This document shows positions 34,145 through 46,700 of a DNA stretch of 64,000 nucleotides, in pieces. Below the pieces are notes generated by a model. That model had not been told where the DNA came from, ran no database searches, and worked only from the letters and a program-made list of their open reading frames with translations. Numbering within the stretch: position 1 is the first letter of the stretch; each line of letters opens with the position of its first letter. A program made the translations under genes and the position numbers. This DNA is from Hyperoodon ampullatus. Lineage: Eukaryota > Chordata > Mammalia > Artiodactyla > Ziphiidae. The DNA lies in contig OX457064.1 in the NCBI GenBank assembly GCA_949752795.1, positions 41,288,368 to 41,352,367 of the forward strand. The letters run 5' to 3'.

Positions 34145-35650
34145 GTCTATATGTTATATATGAGACTCACATTAAATTCAAATGCACAAATAGGCTACAA
34201 GTAAAAGAATAGTAAAAGAAATACCATGCAAACAGTAACCATAAGAGAACTGGAGTGTTAAAGATGACACATGGCAGTACATCAGGACTATATAAGACTT
34301 ACAAATGTACATGCACCCTTGGAATGTAGGATGTAAATGTACATGCACTTCTAAATGTATAAAACCCCTATATATATGAAGCAAGAACTGAAAGATTAAA
34401 AGAAGAAATGAAAACTTTAACAACATTGCCTGGAATTTTCGATACTTCACTCTTTGTAATTTTTAGGAAAACTAGACAGAAAATAGCAACGATATAGGAG
34501 TCTTCAACAACACTGTCAACCAACTATGTTAAATTGGCATATAGAGAACACTCCACCAAATGACTGCAGAATACACATTCTGTTCACTCACTCACACACT
34601 CATGGAACATTTTACAGTAGAAACAGTTTGCTGTTCTGCAAAACAAGTCTCAATGAATGTAAAAATATTGACATACAAGGCATTTCTTTGACCACAGCAA
34701 AATTATATTAAAAATCTACAACAGAAGGAAATCTGGGAAAACCCCAAATAGTGGAAATTAAACGAGATACTTCTAATCATACATGATCAAAGGAAAAAAA
34801 TCACAAAGAAAATTAAAAATATTTTTAACTGAATGAAAATAAAACCCCAGCATATGAAAACTTATAGGATGTAGCTAAAGCAGTGTTTAGAAGGGAATTT
34901 ATAGATTTAAATGCCTATATTAGAAGAGAAGAAATGTCTCAAATCAATAACGTAAGTTTCCACCTTAAGAAACCAAACTAAATCCAAAGCAAACAGAAGG
35001 AATGAAATAATAAATATTACAGCAGAAATCAATGAAATAGAAGATAGAAAAGTAATAGAAAAAAATCAGTGAAGCCAATCAAAGATTTGTCCTCTGATAA
35101 AATTTTAAAAACTGATGAAATCTAGCTAGACCAAGAAAATATGAGAAAAGATACATGTTACCAAAATCCAGAATAATAACTAAAAATATATACTTATAGA
35201 GGAAAACTGGTGAACATCTTTGTGACTTTGGGTTAGGCAAAGTGTACTTAGACACAGTAGTGAAAGCATGACCCATAAGCTAAAAATTGATAAATTGGAG
35301 TCCAATAAAATTAAAAATGCGCTTTAAAAGACACCATTAAGAAAATAAAAAGACAAGCTATAGTGTGGAAAATATTTGCAAATCATATGTCTGATAAATG
35401 ACTTTTATCCATATAATATAAATAACTATCATCCAAGAATAATAAGACAACTCCATTTATAAGATGGACAAATGACTTGAATAGACATTTCACCAAAAAA
35501 GCTATCTTAAGAAACTAATAAGCAGATGAAGAACACAACACGATTAATCATTAGGAAAATGCAAAGTAAAATTCCAGTAATATACTGCTGCATACCTACT
35601 AGGAAGTCTGTAATCAAAAGCCAGATAATACTAAGTGATGGAGGGACTAT
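34145..35650 (+). repeat. ancient L1M LINE ORF2 with internal deletion
   Basis: Resumes after the SINE: 'caaacagtaaccataagaga', 'aatacacattctgttcactc', 'atgtagctaaagcagtgttt', 'tttccaccttaagaaaccaa', 'agatttgtcctctgataaaa'. At about 35215 it jumps to the ORF2 C-terminal part ('ggaaaatatttgcaaatcat', 'aatgacttgaatagacattt'), so roughly the middle of ORF2 is deleted. Non-functional. Confidence 0.85.
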
Positions 35651-35859
35651 GCAAAACCTGAAACCCGCATTAATTTCTGATGGGTTCTGTGAATCAGCCA
35701 CTTTCCAAAAGTTAGGCAGTTTCTTAAAAATTTAATTCATTCAAGAGAAATGAAAAGTTATGTCCATGTAAATACTTGTATTTACTTCAGTAACATTTAA
35801 AAATTGTAATGGAGTCTTATGATTTGTTACTTTTCATTGAAAAAGAAGATAGGACAATG
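35651..35859. other. short unassigned spacer
   Basis: No feature recognised between L1M and MER5. Confidence 0.35.
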
Positions 35860-36032
35860 TACATCAGGGTAGCAGCAGCAGCACCATCACCTGGCAACTT
35901 GTTGGAAATGCAAATTATCAGACCTTACCCGAGACCTACTGAATCAGAAACTTCGGGCAACGGATGCAGCAATCTGCATTTTTAACAAGGCTTCTAGGTG
36001 ATTCTGCTACATGCTGAAATTTGGGAGCCACA
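35860..36032 (+). mobile_element. MER5A-type hAT-Charlie element
   Basis: 'catcacctggcaacttgttg', 'gaaatgcaaattatcagacc', 'gagacctactgaatcagaaa', 'gcagcaatctgcatttttaa' and 'ctaggtgattctgctacatg' follow MER5A almost end to end. The terminal inverted-repeat parts are eroded. Confidence 0.9.
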
Positions 36033-38374
36033 TACCTTCATATTCCAATAGTAGTGTGGTTGTATCTCTCTTTGGGAAAAAATTCTTATCTCCTGAGTCC
36101 CCGCAACCCAAATGCTATTTTTAGTTGTCTTTTTTAAAATGTTGAATAGGCAAACATTTTTTAAACAGAAATATTACATATAAAATTCAAATTTCTTGTT
36201 TCTTGTGGAAAATCACAAGATGAGGCAGTACTCCTCTGGTCTTCCCTGCATGGCAGTATTGAGCTGGAGCAGATTCTGTGTATCCCTTGAGACAAAATGG
36301 GCTCTTCAGTGTGCATCTGTCCCACACAGCTTTCTTCATACATCTTCATTATCTGCATGGCCCATTTGGGTCTAATTTGTTTACTCTTGATCTTCAATTA
36401 AACCCCAAACTACTTGAGTGCAAATTACAGATTTTGGAAAGTACATTGAATTCTTCAAGTATGCAAGAAAGTATTTTTAAGATAGTACTGTTATAATGGT
36501 TCTGGAAGAATATGTAGAGTTTGATGTTATAGCTGTATTTTCAGTTGGTTCAATGACTTTGTTCAAATTATGTACTCTTTGGGGAGAGGATTACTTTTTG
36601 TTTTATGTCCCAGGAATCTCAATAATAGTTTACTTATTCCTAGAGTGGATAGATTGTTCTTTACTTGTGTTGTAAAACAATTGGTTTTGCCTTTAAAATA
36701 ATAGGACTTCTGTGGTAGCAATTTGAAATGAGAAATCTTCTTACATTTCTGCAATAACTATGTCATTTATTTATAATCTAAGTAGCTTTAAGAAAAATAG
36801 CCAAGGTAGTTATTCAAAGAATTTAGTGATAAAGTTATTTCTAGATGAAAAGGCAGAAGGTTGAGATGTTGCCCAGATTGTAGCAATGCTGTGTGAATAC
36901 TTTGGTATTAGACACTTGAAATGTGAAATTTATTGATTTTTTCCCTCTCCCCCATTCATAAATTTTTTGATAAAGTTCCTAAGTCCTTTTTGAAAACAGT
37001 GATATTCTAGTTAATAGACTAATGAAAAGATAGTTTAATAAATATAAATTATTAAACATGTTAGCTTGTTTGAATCAGTTTCTGATTTCTTCATAATAAT
37101 GGGGGGGGGGGAGTGTCTGATCTGCCCTGTCAGGAGCACCTAAGAGACAATCCATCTCAAAGCAAACAGCTCCCTTCCGTATTTTGAGATCTTGAACACT
37201 GCCACTGCTGATTTCATTATTCTCCTGGCAAATAGTCACAGAATCTGCTATAATCAATTTCCTCAAAGATGTTGAATAATTTTCCTGAAATTGCTAATGA
37301 AATAGAAAAAAATGAAACAATATAATCATGTCATAATGAGTGTTCCCATTTTTTATTTTTGTTACCTGATTTTAATATTTTAACTGACTTTATAATGCTC
37401 TAAACATGAGAACCATTAGTTAAGAAATCTTTATTGTTGAGGGAATGTCCCACCTCTGAGTGGGAAGTTAGTAACACCTTTCTTGTAAAATTGTAGTAAA
37501 AATTAATTCAGAGCATTCTTTTTATTACTATACTTAATACAGGGTAAAATTTAAAATACGTTCATTTGATAAAAAATAATAGCTCAATATGTTAATATCT
37601 TTGAGATTCTGATAAGCATGTTTTGCTCATAAATATTTAATTACTTGTTTTGTAATTAGATTACCAATCCATAATATATTTTATATTCAGATATTTAAAT
37701 AACAGATTACTTGCAGTTATAATCAAATTCTGTGGAGTGCAAGTAATAGTTGGAAATACCCATACATTGTTCAAATAATGCAGTTGATAGTTCTACTTGT
37801 GTATAGCTTTTAAGAAAGTCAAGTTAATGTCCTATTTTTTAAGTTATTTTCAGGTGGGAATGTGATCCTTATATATTTACATTTGTCAATTCTGAACTAA
37901 AATTTTTGAATTTTGGAAAACAGCTTTTTTTTTTACGGTGGGAGGGTACCTGCATAATTTAAAAAGAAGATCAAAGTTTGGTTTATTATTTACATCACAA
38001 TTTAGAAAGATGTTATAGGAGTATTTCATTGGCTAGAACTATAAAAGTGTTGTGATTTAAATAGCATCTGAAATATAATCAGTTCTCATGTTAATTAGTA
38101 GGGTTTTCATTGGCACTTTTATACATTTAACATTTATAATTTATCTCATGAGTTTAAAGATTTTAATTTGCCTTGTAAAGAAATGAAACTTTAAAACAAG
38201 AATCAGATTACTTTTTGGTAATTAACTGCCTAGAAATGTCTGTAACCCAAAAGCAGAACCAACAAATTTAGGCACAAAATGGCAGGTAGAACATTTTAAC
38301 CACGAGTAATCAGTGGAGCATAGTAACTGCATAGAGGACTTTTATATTTAGAAAATCATCCAGATGTTCACCAT
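36033..38374. other. unassigned AT-rich sequence with a G11 run
   Basis: About 2.3 kb without recognised repeats or exons. A homopolymer of 11 G lies at 37101-37111. The 37110-37265 part is of more even composition and might be conserved. Confidence 0.45.
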
Positions 38375-38485
38375 TTTAATTTCATTCTAACACTTTTATT
38401 AAATGAAACATTATGCTGTGTCCCAAGGAGTATACAAAGATGAACAACATGTAGTTCTACCTGTAAAAACAGTTACAACCTAGTA
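38375..38485 (-). repeat. L2 LINE 3' end, weak
   Basis: 'aaggagtatacaaagatgaa' and 'agttacaacctagtaaac' are like the complement of the L2 tail. Short and diverged. Confidence 0.45.
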
Positions 38486-39139
38486 AACAAATGTATTTCA
38501 ATATAAAATTTTGACAACACTCATGATAAAAAATTGGCCTTCAACTATAATGTTTAAAATCCAGTAGATATGTTGAAAAAATCTTGTTTTAGTAAAACCA
38601 TTGTGTTGGTATAATAGGAAAATACAGGTAATAATTATTTGTCCTAACTGCTTCCAGAATTAGACTGTGTGACTGTGTCTTTAAAGTGAATAAATTCTCA
38701 AAAAACGTCCCCTCATGCTCACAGAGCTAATTCATTTTATTTTTTTTAGTGAGAAAGTGAAAATTATACAACAAATTTGCATTCAATAAAAGCAGAGTAA
38801 GCTGTTGACATAAATATGATTGCTCTAAATGGATACAGGCATCTACTATGTCCTATAGAGATCTAAAAAAATGTTTCTTAGTTTTATTCTTAATTACATG
38901 TAATACCCCCAAATGTGGTCAAACCTACTTAATACATGTAGAAGATAGAATAATAAAGTATGGATTCTGTCTTAATCACTCTGCTCTATTAAATATTAAA
39001 GGTCTGTTATTAATAGCACTTTTGTAATGGATGACATTTTCTACCTTGAATGAAAATCTCATCTCCTTTCATGTATTCATTGCAGAAGTTATATAATCTT
39101 TTCAATTCTGAATCTTATACCAAAGGAATTTTCTTCTGA
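38486..39139. other. unassigned AT-rich sequence
   Basis: No feature recognised. Confidence 0.4.
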
Positions 39140-39262
39140 CTATGTACTGTATTTTCTTTGTATTCAATAACTGCCCCAGTTCTTGACATGTAATAAATGC
39201 TCAACAGTTACTTGGTGAATGCATAAATGGCCATATGATTGAAGGAATAAAAAATAAATGAA
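39140..39262 (+). repeat. L2 LINE 3' end
   Basis: 'gccccagttcttgacatgta', 'ataaatgctcaacagttact' and 'tggtgaatgcataaatgg' match the L2 tail in order, followed by the A/T-rich end repeats. Confidence 0.7.
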
Positions 39263-40244
39263 TTGTCACAGAGCAAAATCTCTTTGTTTAGTTCAAATAA
39301 ACTGTTTTCAGGTTTTGGTGTGTGAACTTCTGCTGTCAGGGAGATTTTATGATTTGTGGTCTTTCAGAACCGCTGTAATGGTTAGCTGTGTTATAATTGA
39401 GTTCTGCAATATATTAATGGACAGGGAGTCTCTTAATTACATTTAGTAGGGAAAATTGATGAAACAGTAAGTTTTTACCAGTTGTATACCTTAATTATAA
39501 TTTGAGAAATCTGTAAAGTACTCTACTAGCTTCTTTGTTTGAGGAATGGCTGTAAGCCACTTTCTAAAATCTGAGCTATTCAGGGTGAAATTTTAGAAGA
39601 GTCAAGCAACCTTAGGTCATTCTAATCCTATCTCATATCCAGGTAAACTTCAAGAGTAAACCTGTTTCTTAACATTTTAGTATCTTTCAAGAAAAACAAA
39701 GTTATGATTGTGAAAACTTCACTCTCTGGGTAGGCTCTGAATATATGTCACTTATACAAATCCTCTTTGGTAATCAAATGTAGCCAAATAATTCCATCTT
39801 GTAGGAAAATAAGGATTAAAGTAAACTTCTCAAACACCAGTTTCTGTGACTATGTTTGATGTTCTGCAAACATGAATATGTTGCACTGGAAGTATGTATT
39901 CATTATTTGGTAAACAAAATACATCTATAGACAATGGACATAAATTGACCTGGAATCAAGATTAAAACGGTAGTGAGATGTCTAATCATAGAAGAGACTA
40001 AATGTCTGTGTGTACTATATGCTATGGAATTTAAGAAAATTATGGAAATGTAACGTGATTTAATCAGCCACTTAGAAAGGACAATTTATTTTCTCCATGC
40101 TCGTTTGAAATCTTGCACTTATACACTAGTAGTCATTTAATAAATGGTCTCTTGAAAATTGAATATAATATTCCTATTCACATCTTTAACTCTAAAAGTT
40201 AAATAAATGAACTAGTTCAACTCTGTAAAATGGCAGGATGATAG
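39263..40244. other. unassigned sequence
   Basis: No gene seen. A weak L2-tail-like 'catttaataaatggtctctt' lies at about 40135. A 62-codon frame at 39258-39446 has no domain. Confidence 0.4.
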
Positions 40245-40365
40245 GATAATAACAATAGCACTGGATTTGGGCTCAAGAGACCTGAGTTAAATATATTACT
40301 CACTAACTCTGAACATATTAAATAGGTTATCTAGGTCCTGAATTAATTTTCTATTTTCAACCTCA
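40245..40365 (+). repeat. MIR SINE fragment
   Basis: 'agcactggatttgggctcaa' then 'gagacctgagttaaatatat' and 'actcactaactctgaacata' correspond to the tRNA-related head and early core of MIR. Confidence 0.75.
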
Positions 40366-41867
40366 AGAAGTTCAGTATCAACTTATTTAATAGATGTTCT
40401 CTCTAAAACCAATTTAATAGGAATTGTCCTTAGTATAGCTTATGAGTAAGGTGAAGAGATTCTGGGGGTCTTTCCCACTAGGTCCTGAGGGCCTTTGCTG
40501 CAATAATTACACCTCATCTATCCCCGAAATCCAAAGTCTTCTCTTCTACTTTCCCTAATAAAACATTTTCCTTCTAACAGGCCCCTTCAGGAGATAAAAT
40601 AGCTTAACCTAACTAAGTGGCAATAATTTAAGAAATTTCAGGCAAACTGCCAAGACAGCAGGGAAGGCATTCTTTAAGTGGATGATCCATTTAAAGATCC
40701 TCAAATCATGTACTGTCCATTTCTTGTGCTCACAGGTCCAATCCTGATAATAAAGTTTACTGGTTTTAAAACAATACAGTTTTGATCACACAGACATAGG
40801 GGTCAAAGATGAGTATTTAACAGCCACAATTTGAAGCCTGCTATGCAGTCTTTGGTCCTAGCATATAGTTTATTGACATTTGTCTTCTGTTTTTATTGCA
40901 CAGTATATATGAATAAAGCCAAGATATACTTTTTCCATTTATTTAAAACTGATTTAGTTAGAAACAGTTTTTTTAAACGTCTTGCCTATTTGTCTTTTGA
41001 AGAGTCACCTGGGTAATGACAAAAGATTGAACACCAAGCTTTGTGGAGTTATTGCCTTGTAGCTATCCTCAGCAGCCAAAGGTGGCTTTAAAAAATATTT
41101 TATAAAATTAATCTGTCAGTGCTAGATTATTGTTGACAAATCTGCGTGTCTGTAAGTATGTACTGTAAGCTTAGGATGGACAAGTGTTTGGACTTTCATG
41201 TCTGGGAATTATGCCATCAGTACCCACAGTTGATTCACATGTTTTTTTTGGCTCTTTCCCCCATACCATCTGTGTATTTGGCATTCTGCCTGCTTGCAAG
41301 TTGGTCAGACCTGTGCCAGCATAATGGAATGTAGATAGATGGTACGTAGAATGCTGCAAAATGTAGCATTTTAAAGAGGAAAACTTACTTCAGGGGGTAC
41401 CACGTTGGTTCAACATATGGCCTTCCGTGGATACCTGAGGAGAAAGGGTGAACAAAGACATGGAATCCACAGATATTCCCAAATGGCATCAAAAATAAGA
41501 ACACTGTGAAAATCTCTATGCAAGTACAAAATGAAAACATCCTCGCACACCTTATGGCTTGACATATTTAACATTAAGTCATATGTGGATTCTCCATGAA
41601 AATGCTGATTAGTAATAGACCATTAAGGATTTTACATGGCACATTTAATATTTCAGGAGCATCTCTAACAGTGTTGCTCAGGAGAGTTATGTATTCCATT
41701 AAAATTGCAATGTTCCTGGGAGAAAATATCAGAGCTTAAATGCTTACGTTTTGAGGGCCAGAGAATAAGATGCTAGGTTTTGGAATTGTCATGAAAAGCA
41801 CTGACTGATCTTAATTTTTTATGTCAGTGAGTGAGAATTTTAATATTATATAGTTGTTTGAATTGAG
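40366..41867. other. unassigned sequence
   Basis: About 1.5 kb with no recognised repeats. The frames at 40831-41016 and 41146-41359 (one on each strand) are short and have no motif. Confidence 0.4.
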
Positions 41868-42240
41868 CATGTGATGCTAGGTCATGCTGCAACAAAAAAA
41901 CAAGCCTTTAAATCTCTATGGCTTAACCCAGTAGAAGTTATATCTTGTCCATGGGTTAGGTAGTTGTCCTCTAAATAGCCCAGGTACTTGCAACCAGTAC
42001 CTGTGCTATATTGTAAGTACAGTGTCACCTTGGCAGCATCCAGCCTACAGATGGAGTGGGAAGCAGGGCAAAAAGAAGGAATCCTGGACAGGTAACTACT
42101 CCTGGCTACAGGTGATACTTATTACCCCTGTTCCCTCCAGTTACAACCTACTGGCCAGAACTAGTCAATGGTTAAGCTGCTAGGAAATACAGAAGAGAAC
42201 AGAATATCAAGGAATATCAACAGCCACTTCTATAGCAGAG
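41868..42240 (-). mobile_element. solo MaLR LTR (MLT1-like)
   Basis: 'aggtcatgctgcaacaaaaa', 'taaatctctatggcttaacc' and 'gctaggaaatacagaagaga' fall in the same order as in the LTRs at 9.4 and 11.2 kb. No internal sequence adjoins it, so it is probably a solo LTR or a fragment. Confidence 0.55.
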
Positions 42241-42369
42241 GATGTCAGCAGTAAATCTTTTTTGTGTGGAAACTCCAAGGGAGTAACGATGTTCTTACCC
42301 ATTCACCTACTAACAGAATCTTGAATTTTCAGGTACCCTAGGCATACCAGGTGTGATCTCCTCCAGAGG

Positions 42370-42452
42370 TCTGTGTATTGGACTTCTAATTTTGTGTTTC
42401 CAGTGCCTTGCACAGCCTATGGCATATCTTTGTTTTGTGAATGAATGAAATC
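42370..42452 (+). repeat. L2 LINE 3' end
   Basis: 'gtttccagtgccttgcacag', 'cctatggcatatctttgttt' and 'gtgaatgaatgaaat' match the L2 terminus. Confidence 0.65.
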
Positions 42453-42454
42453 TG

Positions 42455-42560
42455 AACTCCCGTTTTACTAATCAAAAGCGATTAAGTGATTCTCATAAAT
42501 TCCCAGACTTAAGCAGATCTTCTGACTCCCGGTGTCACGCTGTGCCAATATAGGGACACT
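42455..42560 (-). repeat. MIR SINE fragment
   Basis: 'ccgttttactaatcaaaagc', 'gattaagtgattctcataaa' and 'gatcttctgactcccggtgt' resemble the complement of MIR core and head. It directly abuts the L2 tail. Confidence 0.55.
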
Positions 42561-43373
42561 TTATTTGCATATTTTCTACCTTTTTTTTTTTTTTTTTTTG
42601 CGTAAATGTTTTGAGACTAGAGAACATACTTGTTCCCTTTAAAAAGTTTAAAAAACGATTAAGAAGTAGTTTTTGACTGTAGGAGTTTGCCGTTTTACCT
42701 CCCCAAAATGTACTTTGTGTGGAGGTCTGGACTTGTTCTGAGCATGCTCTGTGGAGTCAGGACGACATCCGTCCTGTGGTGAGTTTACATTTATTGGTTT
42801 GGGGAAGGCCTGGAATTTTGTTCTTCCCTAATGAGAGGATTCTGCCAAAATCTTTATTCCGAGTTACCAGGAAGTGTGGTTAGTCATAGTGTTAGTGCAC
42901 ACTGTAAGCTAGAGAATATGCATTTAATAATGCCATAGGTCCTGCCTTGTAGCACTTACACTTGAAAATATGATGCAGACCTACAGAAGTATCTGGCTGT
43001 AGCTAAAAGCGAAAGCATTTTAAATCACATTACTGGCAGGGGAAGAATGTTGCTCTGTCTTTAGAATCAGCAGTAAAGGGATCTAGAAATTAAATAAGTA
43101 CACTGCAGATCAGAGAGAGGATAGAGAATGTATATGAGGACATTGTAAAGAAGCAAATAAACTGGGGTTCTGAGCTTCATTCACATTTGTACTTCACCAG
43201 CACTCTTCTATTTCCATATCTTCTTCAGGAAGGTCTGCTAAAGATTTGTTTTCTGTTTCAAGAAGAGGAAGAGTCTAAAGGACATTTAATCAAACTCCAA
43301 GGCAAATAATTGTATACATATACATTTAGGAGGTAATTTTAAACTGATTTTTGGAGGTGGAAGTTGGAAAACG
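42561..43373. other. unassigned sequence with a T19 tract
   Basis: T19 at 42581-42599 is followed by GCGTAAATG, with no SINE body. Otherwise no feature recognised. Confidence 0.4.
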
Positions 43374-43382
43374 TGGACTAAG

Positions 43383-43389
<7 letters not shown>

Positions 43390-43419
<30 letters not shown>

Positions 43420-43609
43420 GGTATGCGGTCCTCTCACTGTTGTGGCCTCTCCCGTTGCGGAGCACAGGCTCCGGACGCGCAGGTTCAGCGGCCGCGGCTC
43501 ACGGGCCCAGCCGCTCCGCGGCATGTGGGATCTTCCCAGACCGGGGCAAGAAGCCGTGTCCCCTGCATCGGCAGGCAGACTCTCAACCACTGTGCCACCA
43601 GGGAAGCCC
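43390..43609 (-). mobile_element. CHR-1-type SINE, long T-tract
   Basis: A T-run of more than 30 (including the duplication's own T's), then 'gcggtatgcggtcctctcac' through 'gtgccaccagggaagccc'. Exact 16-bp target duplication TGGACTAAGCATTTTT at 43374-43389 and 43610-43625. The body is very GC-rich and little decayed, and CpG sites such as 'ggccgcggctcacgg' survive, so it is a comparatively young insertion. Confidence 0.96.
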
Positions 43610-43625
43610 TGGACTAAGCATTTTT

Positions 43626-44974
43626 AACATCTTCACAAAGGCAGTGAACTTGTGACAAGTAGAAGGTAGTCTTCAGGATAAGGGAGGATGAGGATGAGTG
43701 TGGGAAATAAGGTCAGGCAATCCTGAAACAAAATGAAACAAAAAAGTTGAGTACATGAAATAAATAGTTGACCAGTTCAAAACATGGGATATTATTTCTG
43801 AGCTCTATGCCTTGACTGCAGCAGGGGGTAAAGGAAGAACATTGGAGAGCTTTACTGTAATGTGAAGGCTTGTTTTCTGCTTCTGACCTTTAGAGAGTAA
43901 CAGGTATTGAATTCAAGTTCTTGTTACCTTGAGGATTTGAAAAAGTTTTAGCATGTTCAAGGGATGATTACATACAGAATTAACTAACTTACACTGATAC
44001 AGTTTATCTAGTTTGTTAGGTTGAAAGAAATTTACTTTGCAGTGACATGTAAACTAGTGTAGCTACAGTCAAATCTTGGAAATTATTCACTACAATACTT
44101 GCAAGGAAGAGTCTTTAAATAAAAATCAATTTCAGTTCAACTATAAACTTTTTCTGAGAACCATGTCTTTCTCTGTTTGGTTTAAAGAAAAACAGTACTT
44201 TTGGGTGATGCTTTTGTTTTCATATACTGACAACTTATTGATGCATGTGACTACTCGCTTTGGAATATTTGTTCACTTTAAAAACAGTAATGGAAGAGTA
44301 CTTAAAGTTTTATAGTACATTAGTAATCACACATCTCAAATAGATGAATGATACCCTGTGAATCACAAGGAGAAAGCTATAGGGGAAAAAAGTCAACAAG
44401 TTCATTTCTAGATACCTCTTAACTATAAACCTCTAAGCACTCTTCATTTGTCAATACCGAACTTTAATGAGTCCGGATAAGAAGCTAGTCAATGGATATC
44501 CATTTAGCTGGAGATAATCTGAACTCCAGCTGATTGTCCTAGCAGCTGTGTGACTTCATTACCATTAGAAAGGCATACAGCCAAGCCAGCTGGTACCCAA
44601 ACCGGCTACTCAATACACAGAGCATATCTATTTGTTGGTTTACATATCAGAATTACACAGGCTCCATGACAAGTTTGGAGTATGAAATAGAATCTGCATA
44701 AAGATTTAATTTAAAGGGCTTATCATTACTATGCCAAGTACAGCTAGTTTGTTTTGTTTCTGCTACGATACAGTGTATTGTGGTTGTTTTTGGTTCTTCC
44801 ATAAATGCAGCCTACATGCAGAATTTGTATTTAGATACCAAACATAACTGCACATCATAATTTCCCAGTTAAGAAAACATCTTTTTGGTTGTGTTTGCTT
44901 TAGTGCTTACAGCAGTGCATTTTCATTTTTTTAAGGCAGCTTTAATAGAGAACAGTTGCAGGAATGTATTAATA
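43626..44974. other. unassigned sequence with E-box cluster
   Basis: No repeat recognised. 44480-44640 is non-repetitive, of balanced composition, and carries three CAGCTG E-boxes within 66 bp. The 79-codon frame at 44076-44315 has no domain. Confidence 0.45.
44527..44592. promoter_or_regulatory. three CAGCTG E-boxes, possible enhancer
   Basis: CAGCTG at 44527-44532, 44543-44548 and 44587-44592. CAGCTG is the usual core for class I/II bHLH factors. Three in 66 bp of AT-rich DNA is more than expected by chance, but function is inferred only. Confidence 0.3.
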
Positions 44975-45110
44975 GCTAGTTCAGCTTCCATCTGTCCCCT
45001 CCTTTCTATCCCCAATTCCACTGTCTAGATCAGGCTTCTGGTGGCTCTCCTTTGCACTTTTGCAAAGGTTTTCTAACTGGACCTGCTCTCTGGTCCCTCA
45101 CCGCTTTATG
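44975..45110 (+). repeat. L2 LINE fragment
   Basis: 'tccccaattccactgtctag' and 'ttctaactggacctgctctc' resemble L2 coding-region text usually read as 'agcctcctaactggtctccctgc'. Confidence 0.5.
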
Positions 45111-45149
45111 TTACTATTAGAAAATTGTCTTGACTCTCATCCTCATGGC

Positions 45150-45280
45150 ACAGAACAGTGTTTACAGTATAGTCTCTGGACCGGAAACATCTGGAGTGCA
45201 GATTTTAACCCCATTCCAGATCTCCTGAATAAATCTAAGAGATGATCTTATTTATAATAATCTTTGAAAATCACTCTATA
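45150..45280 (+). mobile_element. MER5-type hAT element, decayed
   Basis: 'acagtatagtctctggaccg', 'aaacatctggagtgcagatt', 'cctgaataaatctaagagat' and 'atctttgaaaatcactct' follow the MER5 layout with its central part shortened. Confidence 0.6.
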
Positions 45281-46169
45281 ATAAGAATACCACAGGTAAT
45301 TCTTGCTTAAAATGTACTCCTAATTTAATAAGATGATTAACACTTTTACTTAAATAAAAACGAGTCAAAATATAGATTGTAAGTTCAAAGTATGTGGAAA
45401 ATCAGTATATGTAAGTAATCCATGCAGTGTTATAGTAGAAAAAGGTTTGTTAATGTCCTCTTAAGGGTAACACAATATACGAGGATTGATTAGTTCCCGG
45501 AGGAGATAGTCACACAAATATGGAGTTTGTGCAAGCATGCGGATGTTTCTAAAGCAAGGACTAACAACAACATACCGTCACTTACATAAATTAAATCCTG
45601 GAGAGGCACAAAATCACAAGGGGAAAAAAAGACAGGAACTTAATTGCTGGAGTGAACGTAAAAATCAAAAGAACAGCACAAGCCCTTTGAAATCTTAAGC
45701 TGTCTAGTGGTACTTTCATTGATTCTAGTTTTCTATAAGGAAACTGATCCTTGAATGGAAGATTGGAGGAGTTCAAGCTGAGGGTAGTAGAAAGTTCTTA
45801 AGGGGAAAGGAAGTCTGAGAGTCAGAATACTAGGTAAAGTTTTTTCAGAGATGGTAGGAATTGTACTGGGCTTTGAATGGTAACTACAGGCACCAAGAGG
45901 GTTTTTGCAGTTGGGATGCACTGTGATGGGAGCAGTGGTATAGGTCGTATCATATTTTCAAGGACTGTGTATTGGCATTTTAACTGCAATTATAAAACCC
46001 AAGACAATCGAAACCAAACTCTGAATTAAGTTGTCAATCTGATGTCAAATTTTATGATCTTTTTATTTCTGTCAACTGCATTTAAGGCTCCAACTTTTAT
46101 AAATTACATTTTAGTGCCTGAAAAAAACAACTATTACCAAAAGTATTTCAGAATCATAAATGAATACTA
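45281..46169. other. unassigned sequence, possible L2 antisense at 45740-45960
   Basis: 'gtactgggctttgaatggta' at 45867 and nearby G/A-rich text faintly resemble L2 complement. The rest is unassigned. Reverse frames at 45591-45921 have no domain. Confidence 0.35.
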
Positions 46170-46700
46170 TAGGTGTGTTTGGCTTGAGTTATTTATTGTT
46201 GTGTAACACACTACTTCAAACTGTAAGGACTTAAAATGACAATTTTATCTTGCTCACAGTTTCATAGGGCAGGGATTTGGAAAGTGATCAGTGGGTGATT
46301 TATCTCCGATTCATGGACATTAGCTCTGGCAGCTGGGGCTGGAGGATCCAATGACAAAACAGTTTCTTCACCCACATGTCTGGTACCTTGGTACTTGACT
46401 TTTCTCTCTCCCTCCAGGATGCTTGACTTATCTCTCTCCCTTCAGGGTGGGAAAGCCTCTTCTCTCACTTCTCACATCATGGAGGTCTCAAGTTAGTTGA
46501 GCTTCTTACTTGGAGGCTGGGTGGGTCCCCTGCAAAGCACACATTTCAGAAACAGCTTTCCAAGAGACAAAGGTGGAAGCTGCAAGGCCTAGATTGTCAC
46601 TTCCACTGCATTCTGTCAGTTAGGCCCAGGTTCAGAAAGACGGAAATAGACTGTACCTTTCATTGGGGTATGACGTGTGATCAGATGGGCATAGAATTTA
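46170..46700 (-). mobile_element. MaLR LTR (MLT1-like) of a second reverse element
   Basis: 'attgttgtgtaacacactac', 'tcttgctcacagtttcatag', 'cagctggggctggaggatcc', 'ctgcaaggcctagattgtca' and 'cttccactgcattctgtcag' follow the complement of an MLT1-type LTR in order over 500 bp. Similar text continues into an internal-like region to the right. Confidence 0.65.

Noticed and set aside
40080..40165. Possible L2 tail
   Set aside because: Only the 'aataaatg' part fits; the preceding L2 text is absent.
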